Source: Candidatus Fischerbacteria bacterium RBG_13_37_8 (GTDB taxonomy: Bacteria; Acidobacteriota; HRBIN11; MFGW01). Taken from it: 7,034 nt of DNA. The notes under the pieces are model-generated. The model was not told the DNA's origin. It made no database searches and worked only from the letters and a program-made list of their open reading frames with translations. Every line of letters starts with the position of its first letter. Positions within the stretch are counted from its first letter, which is position 1. A program made the translations under genes and the position numbers. The stretch is from the NCBI GenBank assembly GCA_001780385.1, contig MFGW01000195.1, positions 68,019 to 75,052 of the forward strand. Reading direction: 5' to 3'. Shown here one piece after another: positions 6,398 through 7,034 of the stretch.

Positions 6398-6877
6398 TTA
6401 TTTTTTAGGTTTTTCGATTGCTTTCATTATATTTGCCATTTCTATAGCACTCATTGCCGCTTCGTAACCGCGGTTGCCATGTTTTGTCCCAGCTCGTTCA
6501 ATTGCTTGTTCCAGGGAATCTGCCGTGATAACGCCAAGTGCCACGGGTATCATAGCTTCCATACTTACTTGAGCTAATCCTTTGATTACTTCAGCACTTA
6601 TGTATTGATTGTGTAAAGTATCACCTTTTATTACGGCACCAAGACATATTACCGCATCAATCTTACCGGAATTAATGAGTTTTTTAGCTATCAGCGGGAT
6701 TTCAAAAGAACCAGGCACTTTAATAATAGTCACAGCATCCAGTGTGCTTCCCGTGCGTTTAAGTGCATCAAGTGCACCTTCTAATAACCGCTCTGTTATC
6801 AAACTGTTAAAGCGTGATACAACTATGCCGACTGTTAATTCCTTTGAGGATAAATTACCCTCGATTGTTTTTATCAT
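6398..6877 (-). CDS. ribH: 6,7-dimethyl-8-ribityllumazine synthase
   Basis: RibH condenses 5-amino-6-ribitylamino-uracil with 3,4-dihydroxy-2-butanone 4-phosphate, giving the last intermediate before riboflavin. The 159-residue length is normal. Visible signatures are VVSRFNSLITERLLEGA (residues 19-35, with Phe23 stacking on the substrate), VPGSFEIP (54-61), GAVIKGDTLHNQYIS (80-94, with His89 as the likely catalytic histidine), and GVITADSLEQAIERAG followed by TKHGNRGYEAA (to 141). Arg128 sits where the phosphate-binding arginine is expected. The enzyme normally assembles as pentamers or 60-subunit shells. The start is supported by GAGG six bases upstream and by a perfect promoter about 24 bases before the ATG. 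No FMN riboswitch can fit in the roughly 17-base leader, so expression here looks constitutive. No other riboflavin gene is in the window. Confidence 0.98.
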   Translation of the reverse strand: MIKTIEGNLSSKELTVGIVVSRFNSLITERLLEGALDALKRTGSTLDAVTIIKVPGSFEIPLIAKKLINSGKIDAVICLGAVIKGDTLHNQYISAEVIKGLAQVSMEAMIPVALGVITADSLEQAIERAGTKHGNRGYEAAMSAIEMANIMKAIEKPKK

Positions 6878-6882
6878 AGTAA

Positions 6883-6889
6883 TCCTCTC
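6883..6889 (-). promoter_or_regulatory. Ribosome binding site of ribH
   Basis: GAGAGGA on the minus strand, with its GAGG core six bases before the ATG at 6875-6877, is a good Shine-Dalgarno sequence and confirms the ribH start. It lies in a very short leader, about 17 bases if transcription begins near 6894. Confidence 0.75.
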
Positions 6890-6900
6890 ACTTAAATGTT

Positions 6901-6929
6901 ATTATAGAAATACCGTTTCGCTCTGTCAA
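6901..6929 (-). promoter_or_regulatory. Consensus-perfect sigma-70 promoter of ribH-nusB
   Basis: The minus strand has TTGACA (6924-6929), a 17-base spacer and TATAAT (6901-6906). All twelve consensus bases match at the optimal spacing, directly before ribH. The expected start of transcription is near 6894. Its -35 element contains the stop codon (TGA, 6926-6928) of the reading frame upstream. A chance match of this quality at this position is very unlikely. Confidence 0.9.
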
Positions 6930-7034
6930 GATACAGGAGGCATTAACTTGTGATTGATGGTAAGAGGAATCCCGATGTAAATATGTCCATTTAGAGTCTC
7001 ACGTTGTCTTTCGTTGATGAGTATCTGCACTTTT
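6926..7034 (-). CDS. C-terminal end of an unrecognised protein (5' end outside window)
   Basis: One minus-strand frame is open from the right edge to a TGA at 6926-6928 and gives 35 residues, including VQILINERQRETLNGHIY and then IGIPLTINHKLMPPVS. The other two minus frames hit stops within this stretch. The residues alternate between hydrophobic beta-like runs and polar turns and look protein-like, but I recognise no family. No membrane segment is evident. It would lie in the same direction as ribH, with its end 48 bases before the ribH start. It is not recognisable as the end of RibBA, RibD or RibE. An open frame of 35 codons can occur by chance, so the call is tentative. Confidence 0.45.
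   Translation of the reverse strand, partial: KVQILINERQRETLNGHIYIGIPLTINHKLMPPVS

Noticed and set aside
6878..6925. FMN riboswitch upstream of ribH
   Set aside because: The leader from the promoter to the ATG is about 17 bases, far too short for the aptamer, and the sequence upstream shows no aptamer-like conserved pattern.
6936..6997. Plus-strand AGGAGG followed nine bases later by GTG
   Set aside because: The frame stops after 14 codons and the ATG nearby stops even sooner. The motif is opposite the unrecognised frame upstream of ribH and is probably chance.
1..7034. CRISPR array, tRNA, rRNA or insertion sequence
   Set aside because: No direct repeat series, cloverleaf-like segment, rRNA-like sequence or paired inverted repeats were seen on reading both strands; the window is almost wholly filled by the genes listed.

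Overview
This 7,034-base window is AT-rich and compactly organised, and every supported gene lies on the minus strand, so transcription runs from right to left. The organism is a bacterium, since lumazine synthase, NusB, CheA and CheW families are all present. Lineage cannot be fixed from this stretch alone. A PATAN (DUF4388) protein and an ExeA-type ATPase beside chemotaxis genes are combinations I associate with Planctomycetota (including AT-rich Brocadiales), Nitrospirota and former Deltaproteobacteria. That is inference, not a placement.

Right part, in transcription order. The window opens with the last 35 codons of an unrecognised reading frame (6926-7034). Its stop codon lies inside a consensus-perfect sigma-70 promoter (TTGACA, 17 bases, TATAAT). 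This promoter drives ribH (lumazine synthase, 6398-6877) and nusB (5935-6387), a housekeeping pair separated by 10 bases. A 70-base gap follows, with an extended -10 motif (TGATATAAT) and no convincing terminator.

Left part. Five genes form a chemosensory-type cluster. They are a 570-residue PATAN/DUF4388-receiver-GAF-like protein (4152-5864), a stand-alone CheY-like receiver (3744-4142), a 682-residue CheA kinase (1616-3664), a soluble ExeA/MshM-type AAA+ ATPase (782-1588), and a CheW-domain protein with a long charged N-terminal tail that runs off the left edge (1-746). No chemoreceptor, CheR, CheB, flagellar or pilus structural gene is visible.

Proposed working: CheA, held in an array by CheW, autophosphorylates at His52 of its HPt domain. 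It then passes phosphate to two receivers, the small CheY-like protein and the receiver inside the PATAN protein. The composition PATAN-receiver, then CheY, then CheA and CheW resembles the cyanobacterial Pix/Tax (Pil-Chp) operons that steer type IV pili. The PATAN protein also carries two GspE/MshE-N-like repeats, and the extra ATPase belongs to a family linked with type II secretion and MSHA pili. The best hypothesis is therefore a chemosensory system acting on surface motility or pilus/secretion machinery rather than on flagella. This is inference from domain content and order. The most unusual elements are the ATPase between cheA and cheW and the composite PATAN-receiver-GAF architecture.
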